A DNA stretch of 38,336 nt from a virus. Shown piece after piece: positions 1 to 7,200 of the stretch. The stretch covers positions 1 through 38,336 of IMG/VR virus record IMGVR_UViG_3300035184_000116; one strand, given 5' to 3'. The stretch's first letter is position 1; the number at the start of each line of letters is the position of its first letter. The translations under genes and the position numbers were made by a program. A model generated the notes under the pieces. The model saw only the letters and a list, made by a program, of their open reading frames with translations, made no database searches and was not told the origin of the DNA.

Positions 1-243
1 AAGTTAGATCAAAAAATATATAAAAATGAATTATATTTAGAATTCATTCAAGACAATCCAGACTATGCTCCAAAAGCTAAAATGACAATCTCAAGAACTG
101 CATTTTACAAATGGCTAAGATCTTTTGCTTTATATAAAACAGGTATTACACCAACAGAAGATAGGGATATGAACGGTAAATGGATGATTATTAATACAGA
201 CAAAAATAACATCGTAAAACCTAAAAATGAATTTGAATTCTGA
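1..243 (+). CDS. C-terminal end of a probable phage primase-helicase (5' partial)
   Basis: The frame is open from the first base and ends in TGA at 241-243, giving the last 80 residues of a protein that begins outside the window. The segment TISRTAFYKWLRSFALY followed by GKWMII resembles the small winged-helix tail found after the ATPase domain of D5/P4-type phage primase-helicases. There, a Phe/Tyr-rich helix is followed by a basic strand and a Gly-Lys-Trp turn. No catalytic motif lies inside the window, so the product is inferred from this tail and from the SNF2 helicase, VRR-NUC and DnaA-like neighbours downstream. The coding status is firm; the function is tentative. It overlaps the next gene by 17 bases, which suggests translational coupling. 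Confidence 0.5.
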   Translation, partial: KLDQKIYKNELYLEFIQDNPDYAPKAKMTISRTAFYKWLRSFALYKTGITPTEDRDMNGKWMIINTDKNNIVKPKNEFEF

Positions 244-490
244 TTTCAAATGGTGTATAGAAAATGATTGGCAAGTTTATATAAAAATAATAAACACACT
301 GCACTGCAAAATAGCAATCAGAAAAGGAGGAATATCAACCAATGGTCGTGATCATTGGTATGATAAAGAAAAAGGGTTAACTCTTTACAGTAAAGAGCAT
401 TTAGGGAAAGAGGTTTATAGATGTCAAAAAAAAGCAATGAGTAAATTGCCTGAAGTTTATAAATACCTTAGAGATAACTATGAAAGATAG
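227..490 (+). CDS. small hypothetical protein, 87 aa
   Basis: I do not recognise this protein. It is basic in its second half (KKAMSKLPEVYKYLRDNYER) and has a central GGISTNGRDHWYDKEKG segment rich in Gly and charged residues. It has no signal peptide or membrane segment. The ATG overlaps the end of the upstream probable primase-helicase by 17 bases, and its end overlaps the next start (ATG at 480) by 11 bases. It therefore sits inside a translationally coupled early operon. Such small basic proteins in replication clusters often bind DNA or act on host functions, but nothing in the sequence proves either. Confidence 0.7.
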   Translation: MNLNSDFKWCIENDWQVYIKIINTLHCKIAIRKGGISTNGRDHWYDKEKGLTLYSKEHLGKEVYRCQKKAMSKLPEVYKYLRDNYER

Positions 491-743
491 AGATAGAATT
501 AAACAATTATTGGACTATTATGATGATGAAGAATTACACTGGGCAATGTATAACTCCTATGATATGATAATAAACAACGTTGATATTAGAGATGTAATGG
601 TAACTGATGTTGAGTATTTTATTCACGATATAACTGATGTTGTAACTGTAAATGTTATAGACACATTGATTGTTTATTTTGAAGATCTAGAGGAATACGA
701 GAAGTGTGCTAAATTAATGGAGGTAAGGAAGAATCACGAATGA
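480..743 (+). CDS. small acidic hypothetical protein, 87 aa
   Basis: Unrecognised. The protein is strongly acidic, with clusters such as DYYDDEELHW near the N-terminus and YFEDLEEYEKCAKLMEVR near the C-terminus, and it looks mostly helical. No cysteine pairs, membrane segment or catalytic motif is visible. It overlaps the upstream gene by 11 bases and the next one by the four bases ATGA (740-743), both typical of an operon read by re-initiating ribosomes. The acidic charge would fit a DNA-mimic or protein-binding role, but that is only a possibility. Confidence 0.7.
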   Translation: MKDRDRIKQLLDYYDDEELHWAMYNSYDMIINNVDIRDVMVTDVEYFIHDITDVVTVNVIDTLIVYFEDLEEYEKCAKLMEVRKNHE

Positions 744-1162
744 TAGACCAGATAAAAAACAAGGAGAATGTAATGATCCTATTCCTTAATACATTTTATG
801 GATGGGATCTTACACCTTCGGAATATGAGTTTGAGCATTATGATGCTTATGGGTTGTCTCCTAAAAAAACAAACTCTGTAATGGAGATGAAGTTTAGAGA
901 CACACATTACAGTACTATGATGTTAGAAAAGATGAAATACGATCATCTTATGAGTTTGCCTGAAGATATATTAAAATTTTACTTGGTCCAGGATCCAACG
1001 GGAATATATATATTTTGGTTACAAAGTATAGATAAAAGTTCGTTAAAGGTAAATAAAATACCTTGTCCTGGAACAACGTTTTGGGGAGGCGAAAAAGTAA
1101 AAAAAGAAGTATATCTACTACCTAAACACTATGCCTCAATATTAATTTTAAATCAAAAATAA
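740..1162 (+). CDS. candidate PD-(D/E)XK-fold nuclease, 140 aa
   Basis: The protein shows the spacing of a small PD-(D/E)XK nuclease: an acidic strand with Asp35 in FEHYDAYG, then Glu49-Met-Lys51 (the ExK pair) followed by Arg53. After these comes a helix with Tyr57, Lys64 and Lys66 (MMLEKMKYDHL), a layout I know from phage nucleases and Holliday-junction-resolvase-like proteins. A later strand, GIYIFWLQSI, fits the core sheet. The C-terminal part has a Cys-Pro-Gly-Thr turn and basic residues. It lies directly before the SNF2 helicase with a TAATG overlap (stop and start share one A). The coding call is firm. The nuclease assignment is inference from motif order only; it could be a non-catalytic relative of the fold. 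Confidence 0.6.
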   Translation: MIDQIKNKENVMILFLNTFYGWDLTPSEYEFEHYDAYGLSPKKTNSVMEMKFRDTHYSTMMLEKMKYDHLMSLPEDILKFYLVQDPTGIYIFWLQSIDKSSLKVNKIPCPGTTFWGGEKVKKEVYLLPKHYASILILNQK

Positions 1163-2394
1163 TGGAATTTAGAGAATACCAGGCGGAGATAATTAGGAAA
1201 GGAATTAAGGTTATAAAAGAAAAAAAGTTTGTGTACTTATCTATGGAGGTAAGAACTGGTAAGACACTAACATCTTTAGGAATATTGGATAATATAGAAG
1301 TAAAGTCTGTTTTGTTTATCACTAAGAAAAAAGCAATTGATAGTATATACAATGATTTTAAGTTGCTTGACCCTGGATTTTCGTTGTTGGTCGTTAACTA
1401 CGAGTCGTTACACAAGGTTGATCAAAAAGGATGGGATGCTATTGTTTGCGATGAGTCTCACAGTATGGGTGCGTTTCCTAAACCAAGTAAAAGAGCTAAG
1501 CAAGTAAAGGAGCTTATCATAAAAAACAATCCGTTTGTAATATTTTTATCTGGAACACCTACACCAGAATCATTTAGTCAAATGTATCACCAGGTATATG
1601 GATTAATACAAAGTCCATTTAGTAAGTACACTAATTTCTATAAGTTCGCTAAAGACTATGTAGTTCCAAAAACAAGACGTATTGGAGGTTTTATGGTTAA
1701 TGACTATTCTACGGGAAAACAATCAATCCTGGACGAAATGAAACCATACAGTATTTCCTACACCCAAAAAGAAGCGGGGTTTAAATCAACAATAAATGAA
1801 GAAGTTCTATATGTAAATCCACCAACAATGATTACAGACCTCTGCAACAAGTTAAAAAAAGATTTGGTAGTAGAGGGTAAAGAGAATGTAATATTAGCAG
1901 ATACTGGTGTCAAATTAATGCAGAAACTACATCAGATGTATAGCGGAACTGTTAAGTTTGAAAGTGGTAAGTCAATGGTGTTAGATACGTTTAAGGCTCA
2001 GTATATATACGATAACTTTTGTACTCAGAAAATAGGAATATTCTATAAATTCAAAGAGGAGCTGAATGCTTTGAAGGAGGTTTATGGAGATGAGATCTGT
2101 ACTGATTTAAGTACGTTTGAAAGTACAAATAAATCAATAGCCTTGCAGATAGTTTCTGGAAGAGAGGGTATAAGTTTACGAAAAGCTGACATACTTCTTT
2201 ATTACAACATAGACTTTAGTGCTACAAGTTATTGGCAGTCAAGAGATAGAATGACAACCAAGGATAGACCTGAAAACAAAGTAATCTGGATCTTTACAAA
2301 AGGAGGAATCGAACCAGATATTTATAAAGCAGTCAGTAAAAAGAAAGACTACACATTAAGACATTTTAAAAGAGATTTATTAACTTTAAATTAA
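1162..2394 (+). CDS. SNF2-type superfamily 2 helicase / translocase
   Basis: This is an ATP-dependent DNA translocase or helicase of the SNF2/SF2 type, expected to work with the phage replication or recombination proteins on DNA in the cytoplasm. Motifs in order: the adenine-binding REYQ near residues 4-7; Walker A variant VRTGKT at 30-35; Walker B DESH at 97-100 (DEAH variant); motif III SGTPTP at about 130-135; motif V GREGISL at about 333-339; and motif VI QSRDRM at about 358-364 with the arginine finger. At 410 residues it is a minimal two-RecA-domain enzyme without accessory domains, like those of many phages. It starts at an ATG sharing one base with the upstream stop. Its last codons lie in a 19-base repeat that recurs 191 bases downstream. 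Confidence 0.88.
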   Translation: MEFREYQAEIIRKGIKVIKEKKFVYLSMEVRTGKTLTSLGILDNIEVKSVLFITKKKAIDSIYNDFKLLDPGFSLLVVNYESLHKVDQKGWDAIVCDESHSMGAFPKPSKRAKQVKELIIKNNPFVIFLSGTPTPESFSQMYHQVYGLIQSPFSKYTNFYKFAKDYVVPKTRRIGGFMVNDYSTGKQSILDEMKPYSISYTQKEAGFKSTINEEVLYVNPPTMITDLCNKLKKDLVVEGKENVILADTGVKLMQKLHQMYSGTVKFESGKSMVLDTFKAQYIYDNFCTQKIGIFYKFKEELNALKEVYGDEICTDLSTFESTNKSIALQIVSGREGISLRKADILLYYNIDFSATSYWQSRDRMTTKDRPENKVIWIFTKGGIEPDIYKAVSKKKDYTLRHFKRDLLTLN

Positions 2395-2402
2395 ATACAA
2401 TG
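2384..2402 (+). repeat. 19-base repeat spanning a stop/start junction, copy 1
   Basis: CTTTAAATTAAATACAATG occurs here and again at 2575-2593 without mismatch. In both copies the repeat covers the Leu-Asn-stop end of one gene and runs through the ATG of the next. It thus flanks the 61-residue gene between them. It may be a duplicated gene-junction or translation-initiation cassette. Confidence 0.85.
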
Positions 2403-2585
2403 CAAAAAATAGGAAGCCTAGAAGTCGTAAAGTACCAGTATGAACTAATAGATGGTGATCCAAAAATAGTTATATCAATGATTAAGTTATTAGATACAGA
2501 GGGAAAGTATATTAAGTTTTGCAAACTTAAAGATGTTGAACCATTCTTATCTAAATTTCCAGTAAATTTTAAACCTTTAAATTAA
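2400..2585 (+). CDS. small hypothetical protein, 61 aa
   Basis: Unrecognised short protein with alternating hydrophobic strands (VVKYQYELI, KIVISMIKLL, KYIKFCKL), so probably a small beta-rich fold. It has one cysteine and no membrane segment. It is bracketed exactly by two copies of a 19-base repeat, each providing the stop of the preceding gene and the start of the following one. This could mean the gene was inserted or lost as a unit at this position. The start at 2400 is the only in-frame ATG near the repeat and has the A-rich leader typical of the cluster. Confidence 0.65.
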   Translation: MQKIGSLEVVKYQYELIDGDPKIVISMIKLLDTEGKYIKFCKLKDVEPFLSKFPVNFKPLN

Positions 2586-2593
2586 ATACAATG
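2575..2593 (+). repeat. 19-base repeat spanning a stop/start junction, copy 2
   Basis: Identical to 2384-2402. It includes the stop of the 61-residue gene (TAA at 2583-2585) and the ATG of the 35-residue membrane protein at 2591. The shared core AAATTAAATACAATG closely resembles AAATTAAATCAAATG, found before two late genes on the other strand. Confidence 0.85.
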
Positions 2594-2698
2594 ATAGAAG
2601 CAATCGGTTGGCTAGCAATAGCTGTAGCAGTAATAGTGGTAAGTAAAGCAGTAGCTAAGAAGCTATTTCCTGAGGACTGGAATAATGACCCATTTTAA
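2591..2698 (+). CDS. single-pass membrane mini-protein, 35 aa
   Basis: This short frame begins with the ATG at 2591 and stops with TAA at 2696-2698. The product starts MIEAIGWLAIAVAVIVVSK, a continuous hydrophobic helix from about residue 5 to 17. A basic stretch (AKKL) and a short acidic/aromatic tail (FPEDWNNDPF) follow. That layout fits an inner-membrane single-pass peptide with its N-terminus outside. It shares the repeated leader with its neighbour and ends four bases before the VRR-NUC gene, so it lies cleanly in the operon. Its function is unknown. A holin-like or superinfection-related role is conceivable but unsupported, and its place among replication genes argues against a holin. 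Confidence 0.55.
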   Translation: MIEAIGWLAIAVAVIVVSKAVAKKLFPEDWNNDPF

Positions 2699-2701
2699 TA
2701 A

Positions 2702-2941
2702 ATGACAGAGCAACAGATACAGGCGAAAAGAATCAAACAATTAGAGGCTGATGGTTACTACGTGATTAAGTTAATTAAAACTAACAAAAACGGAATTCCA
2801 GATCTTGTAGCTATACCACCTAATTGCGGTGTAATATTTTCTGAGATTAAAAAACCAAAGGGAGTAGTTTCTGCAATACAAAAGTATAGAATAAAAGAAT
2901 TAGATAACCACGGCGTAATAACTGAAATATATAGAGGATAA
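2702..2941 (+). CDS. VRR-NUC domain nuclease, 79 aa
   Basis: A stand-alone VRR-NUC (PD-(D/E)XK superfamily) nuclease, expected to cut branched DNA such as replication or recombination intermediates. Seen in the sequence: an N-terminal helix with Glu3-Gln4 (EQQIQAKRIKQLE); the strand GIPDLVAI with Asp34; the strand VIFSEIKKP with catalytic Glu48 and Lys50; then SAIQKYRIKEL with Gln60. This is the usual order and spacing of the family. Its 79 residues are typical of the minimal phage form. The gene begins four bases after the membrane mini-protein and abuts the DnaA-like gene, whose ATG follows its TAA directly. Association with the SNF2 helicase gene is common in phages. Confidence 0.9.
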   Translation: MTEQQIQAKRIKQLEADGYYVIKLIKTNKNGIPDLVAIPPNCGVIFSEIKKPKGVVSAIQKYRIKELDNHGVITEIYRG

Positions 2942-3394
2942 ATGAAATACAATGAAATAGATTATAATGTATTATTAGGGCATTATGTTATTCCTAAACC
3001 TCAAAAAGAAAAAATAAAAACATCTATAGAGGGGATCATAAATATTATCCAGGAAGAAAGTGATTTAGGCAATATATTTAAAAAAAGCAGAAAACGAAGT
3101 TATGTTGATGCTAGAAGAATATTCTATCACATATTAAGAAATTACCATTTCCTAAGTTTAGAGAGAATAGGTGTCTTGTCTGGAAATAGAGGACACGCTA
3201 CTGTGCTTCACGGCTTAAAAGATTTTGATTTTTTAATCAACTCAAATTCAGATATTTCAGAATTATATAATAGGGTAAGTAATAGGGTTTTAGATTTTAA
3301 GTCAGAAAAACAGTTATTATTAGATAAAATTAATAGATTAGAAAAAGAGTTATTAACATTCAAAAAACAAAAAAATGGAATACAAATTTACTGA
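2942..3394 (+). CDS. DnaA domain IV-like DNA-binding protein, 150 aa
   Basis: Residues about 49-100 match the DNA-binding domain of DnaA: VDARRIFYHILRNYHFLSL, then ERIGVLSGNRGHATVLHGLK, parallel to the DnaA signature with the Arg-(Asp/Gly)-His-(Thr/Ala)-Thr-Val core. There is no AAA+ ATPase domain, so the protein cannot be an initiator in the DnaA sense. It may bind DnaA-box-like sites, repress host initiation or guide the phage helicase. Residues about 115-145 form a likely coiled coil (KQLLLDKINRLEKELL) that could give dimers. The gene follows VRR-NUC with no gap and overlaps the next gene by 20 bases. Family assignment is by motif recognition; the role is inference. Confidence 0.75.
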   Translation: MKYNEIDYNVLLGHYVIPKPQKEKIKTSIEGIINIIQEESDLGNIFKKSRKRSYVDARRIFYHILRNYHFLSLERIGVLSGNRGHATVLHGLKDFDFLINSNSDISELYNRVSNRVLDFKSEKQLLLDKINRLEKELLTFKKQKNGIQIY

Positions 3395-3605
3395 CGTAGA
3401 AAAAATAATAGAATTTAAATCCTGGAGTAACTACAAAAAAATTGATGAGCTTTTTAGAATCGATTGTTATATGTATACTAATTTAGGTAGTGATTCCACA
3501 AAAAAAGAAGTAGAAGAAACAAAAAGAAAATCAAAAGTTATTTATAGGGCTATTTCAAAAATAGATTCAAAAATGGGAAAAGGTTTAATTTTAACAATGG
3601 ATTAG
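3375..3605 (+). CDS. conserved phage protein of unknown function, 76 aa
   Basis: A small charged protein whose middle, IDCYMYTNLGSDSTKKE followed by KRKSKVIYRAI, looks like a recurring small protein of Bacteroidota phages. I cannot assign a function. It contains no catalytic triad or membrane segment and only one cysteine. Its ATG lies inside the end of the DnaA-like gene, with a 20-base overlap in another frame, so the two are probably made together. It is the last gene before a 58-base gap and may close the first early transcript. Confidence 0.7.
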   Translation: MEYKFTDVEKIIEFKSWSNYKKIDELFRIDCYMYTNLGSDSTKKEVEETKRKSKVIYRAISKIDSKMGKGLILTMD

Positions 3606-3617
3606 TTAATAAGTTTT

Positions 3618-3625
3618 TATCTTTA
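3618..3625 (+). promoter_or_regulatory. weak candidate -7 promoter box (TATCTTTA)
   Basis: In the 58-base gap before the 62-residue gene, TATCTTTA differs by one base from the Bacteroidota -7 box TAnnTTTG and would start a transcript about 35 bases before the ATG. No TTG lies at the expected distance upstream. A T-run follows at 3631-3640. The element is weak and could be chance in AT-rich DNA. Confidence 0.25.
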
Positions 3626-3663
3626 AATTTATTTTTTTTTGTAGATTATAGGAACCTAAAAAA

Positions 3664-3852
3664 ATGTCAGTAAAAAAGAACAGTCAAAACACTATCAATT
3701 ACATTAATATGCTAATGGCTAATATTAATGTATTAACTGACGGCATTTACGAATCATTAATGGATGAAGATTCCAAGTCTTTAAACTCTAATATAAAAGA
3801 GTTGATGATTATTTTAAGGGATACTCAAAAATTAACAGAGGATGAGTTCTGA
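3664..3852 (+). CDS. small hypothetical protein, 62 aa
   Basis: Unrecognised, probably all-helical: two amphipathic helices (INYINMLMANINVLTDGIYESLM and the second half up to MIILRDTQKL) joined by an acidic DEDSK turn. No cysteines, membrane segment or known motif. It follows the only real gap in the early cluster and so may be first in a short second transcript with the HNH gene, which it overlaps by 11 bases. An A-rich leader (CCTAAAAAAATG) precedes the start. Confidence 0.6.
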   Translation: MSVKKNSQNTINYINMLMANINVLTDGIYESLMDEDSKSLNSNIKELMIILRDTQKLTEDEF

Positions 3853-4225
3853 TGAACAAATTAGAATATGTAAAAAATGTAACGTACCTAAACTTTTAAC
3901 TGAATTTCATAAAGACGGTAAATACGTTAGATATGATTGTAAAAAATGCAGCCTTGCAGTCAAAAAGGATAGAAGGAAAAAAAACAGAACTTGGTTAAAA
4001 GAATACAAAGAAACACTTTCGTGTACTGTATGTGGATATTCTAAAAAAACCAATGAATCATTTTCTAGCAGAGCATTAGAATTTCATCACCAAACAAATA
4101 ACAAAAGTTTTTCAGTTAGTGATGGTATCGCTCAAGGCAATTCAATAGACACTATTAAAAAAGAAATAGATAAATGTATCGTGGTTTGTGCCAGGTGTCA
4201 CGCTGAGATTCATTCTTTAAAATAA
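3842..4225 (+). CDS. zinc-finger HNH endonuclease, 127 aa
   Basis: A DNA endonuclease of the HNH family, either free-standing (homing-like) or a packaging/replication helper. Seen: an N-terminal zinc ribbon with Cys10-x2-Cys13 and Cys33-x2-Cys36; a basic linker (KKDRRKKNRTW) likely to bind DNA; and the structural zinc pairs Cys61-x2-Cys64 and Cys116-x2-Cys119. The active-site LEFHH has His82-His83 on the first strand, and His120/His124 lie at the end of the beta-beta-alpha finger. The fold is complete. Its 3' end overlaps the converging 2571-residue gene by 9 bases. Being at the edge of the early cluster, away from the terminase, it fits a mobile or accessory nuclease better than a TerL partner. 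Confidence 0.82.
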   Translation: MSSDEQIRICKKCNVPKLLTEFHKDGKYVRYDCKKCSLAVKKDRRKKNRTWLKEYKETLSCTVCGYSKKTNESFSSRALEFHHQTNNKSFSVSDGIAQGNSIDTIKKEIDKCIVVCARCHAEIHSLK

Positions 4226-7200
4226 TCCCCCTCCTGATTTTTTCTTACCACCTAATAATGGTCCACCACTATTTGTTTTTCTTTTTCTATTAGTTTTTGT
4301 TTTCGTTTTTGTCTTTCTTTTTATAGGAATACCTGAATCACCTTTTTTCTTTTTATTCCCACTCTTTTTGTATGATTTTACATTATACTTAATAATAGAT
4401 CCTGCTTCAGAAGGTAAACCTCCTAGTCCATATAAAAAATATAAAAACGCGTTTGCACCAACATCACCTTTTACAGAGGGGTCTACTTCCCTGGTCTTAC
4501 CATATTTATCTTTATACGATCCAGTTGTACTAATTCTAACCATCTCAATTAAATCTGCAGCATTTTGTCCTTGTATACCTAAAACACCTAATTGTTGTAA
4601 AAATGTTTTCTCATCATTAGCGAAAAACTGAAAAGGATCTTCGTCATTACTAACCGCTTCTATCATTTTATTAACACCATACATAATTTGATCATCTATA
4701 ACAGGAATAGGAGATAAAATATCTGTAACAACATTACCAGCCCTACCTTTAACTCTGTTTTCAAGTGATTTTTGCTGAGCTTCTTCATCATCATCTCCAG
4801 TGAGTCCTTGAGATATAGCAGCCAATCCTTGAGTTACAGCTAATCCGAGTAAATTAAACATAGCTGTTTCTACACCAAGACCAGCTAAAGAGCGATATGC
4901 ACTTCTTTTATCTTCTTTTGTAGCTGTTTTACTTGCTGCTATATTTATATCTGTATACATTCTTGTTTTTTGATTTGTCAAGAAGTTAGCAAATGGAAAT
5001 AATGTTTTACGAGCAAACTGCGCACCAAAACTTTTTCCTTTAAATAAATCACCTTGTAAGTCTACATCCGAAACATTCTGTTGTCTTCCTACTTGTTGTT
5101 CAGCAAAAGCACCTGCTTTTTTATTTACCTTATGATTTGACCAATCAATGTTAGAAGGATCTATACCTTGTTTTTTTAAGTCATTCATATAGTAAGCCAT
5201 CCAAGAGGCTTGAGCCGCAAACTTATCTGGAGCAACTAAGAACCTTTGTAAATATTCTTTTTGAACTTCTAACAAAACATTACCAGCCTGCTCTAATTTA
5301 CCTTCAGCAGCCCTATCCATTTTTGTGTTAGTCCCTTCTAAATTTGTTACAGACTGTATACCACGATTTGCAATTTCATAACCAGAATTACTCAACCACT
5401 CTCTCGCTTCAGGACTTGATGTCATTAAAGAAATACCTTTACCAACAGAACCAAGGTCAAACATTAAATTTGTAGCTGTATTAAATAACGGAACTAATTG
5501 TTTAGGTATTTGTGTTGGTCCACCTAAAACCCTAGAGACTCCGATACCCGCTAATTTATTCATTATTTTAATAGATTCTTTTTCTGTAGCCTTTTCACTT
5601 GCTCCTCTTTTGGCATTTACGTAATTCTGAAACTTGCTAAAAAGAAGATTTCTGTTATCTACATCAGGAACTAAGTTTTTAAAGGCGGGGTTCATTTTAT
5701 TTTTAGTACCCATAAATCCTTTCATTATCTGTATACTCTCTGCTGTTTCAAGATCCGTTAAAGCATCTTTTAAATTACTAATATTTGAAGAATCAAACCC
5801 AAGGTTTACTACTCTTCCAGTTGGTAAAGCTTTAGGTCTAGTAACATCCATTAAAACCCCTGTTTTTTTATCATAAAACTTTTGAGAAGCTCCTTGGAAC
5901 TGAGGCGTTCCAATCTCTTGATCAACACTACTGTCTTGATTTTTCAATAAACTAAATGAGTCTGGAGTATAGTTTATATCCTTACCTAAAACCTTGTTAT
6001 ATACGTTTAAAGATACATTTTCTAATTCAGGTCTAATTTGTGACCACTCAGCAGACATCCACTCAACAGCTTCTCTGTTTATTGGATCAACCTTATTTTC
6101 AATATCCTGTACGCTATTAGATCCCGAAAGTATTTTATCAGCAGCATCCTTAATAAGTTGAGATTTTTTTGTTTCCCCTGAGTCATTTAAGGTTGCAATG
6201 GTTTCTTCAATTAAACCCTTACGTCTTTCAAATTCATTTTGTTGCTCCTCCTTAGTTCCATCTACTGTTCTTCTCATAAAAGCAAACAAACCTCTTTCTG
6301 TATCATTAGCCGCCGTGTTAAAATCTGTACCGTTGGGCTGTGTTTTTGTAGTGCCTTTTATCGCATTCTTTCTACTCGTTGGTTTTATAAACTTATCTAC
6401 ATAAGATTGAGCAATTTTATTTGTAATTGTTTCAGCTTTTGCCACTCCGTTCCTAAATCCGTCAAAACCAGATAACTTATTGAAGACCCTAGCTGTAGAT
6501 GTCCCTTTAAACATATTCTCCATTATTCTAGGAGTATTGCCTAAATATCTAAACCAAGTATTAGCAAATGCTTTAGATCCAAAGTATTTTAAAGTTTTTG
6601 CTGGCTTTAATAACTTATTTGCTTTGATAACATTCTTCATTCCTTCATTACGCTTGGTTGTGGCAACCATACCACCAGAACCTTGATTAACAATAAAATT
6701 AACCATAGCATCTAAAGCTTCTAGCTTTTCTTTAGCGGTAGTCATTAAGTCAATATCAACTTCCATAAAGTCTTTTATAACTTTCTGATCAGCCTTACTT
6801 ATAACTAAAGGCTCGCCACTAATAGGATCAATGCTGTTTTTTATAATATCATTAATAGATTTTTTATAAAAGGCAAAAGCCTTCTTAACAGCTTTAGTTA
6901 TTTTATCGTCTTTTTCATTGGCTTTTTGTTCATTAGTTTGGTCTAACTCCTTAGAGCCTGTTTCCTCTAAAATAGAACGCATTTCCGCAATACTAAATTC
7001 ACTAGGATCTAGCCCTGTTAAATCACTAAAAGCTTTAGCCTCAGCATCACTAATTGTTTTTGCCTCTTGAATAATTGTTTCGCTGGTATATTTGTCTATT
7101 GCTTTTATGTCTACTGTACCCGCAAAAATAAGATTACCTTCTTTATCTGTTTTGGTTTTAGTTAAACCATTTACAATTCGCTGAGCATTGTCTAGGTATA

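Noticed and set aside
1122-1352. Hydrophobic open frame on the - strand across the start of the helicase gene
   Set aside because: It overlaps the conserved Walker A region of a well supported gene and has no leader or partner genes.
3606-3663. Terminator in the 58-base early gap
   Set aside because: A T-run is present, but no stem of useful length precedes it.
3842-4225. HNH nuclease as partner of the terminase
   Set aside because: HNH packaging partners lie next to the terminase; this one is on the other strand and about 26 kb away in the early cluster.
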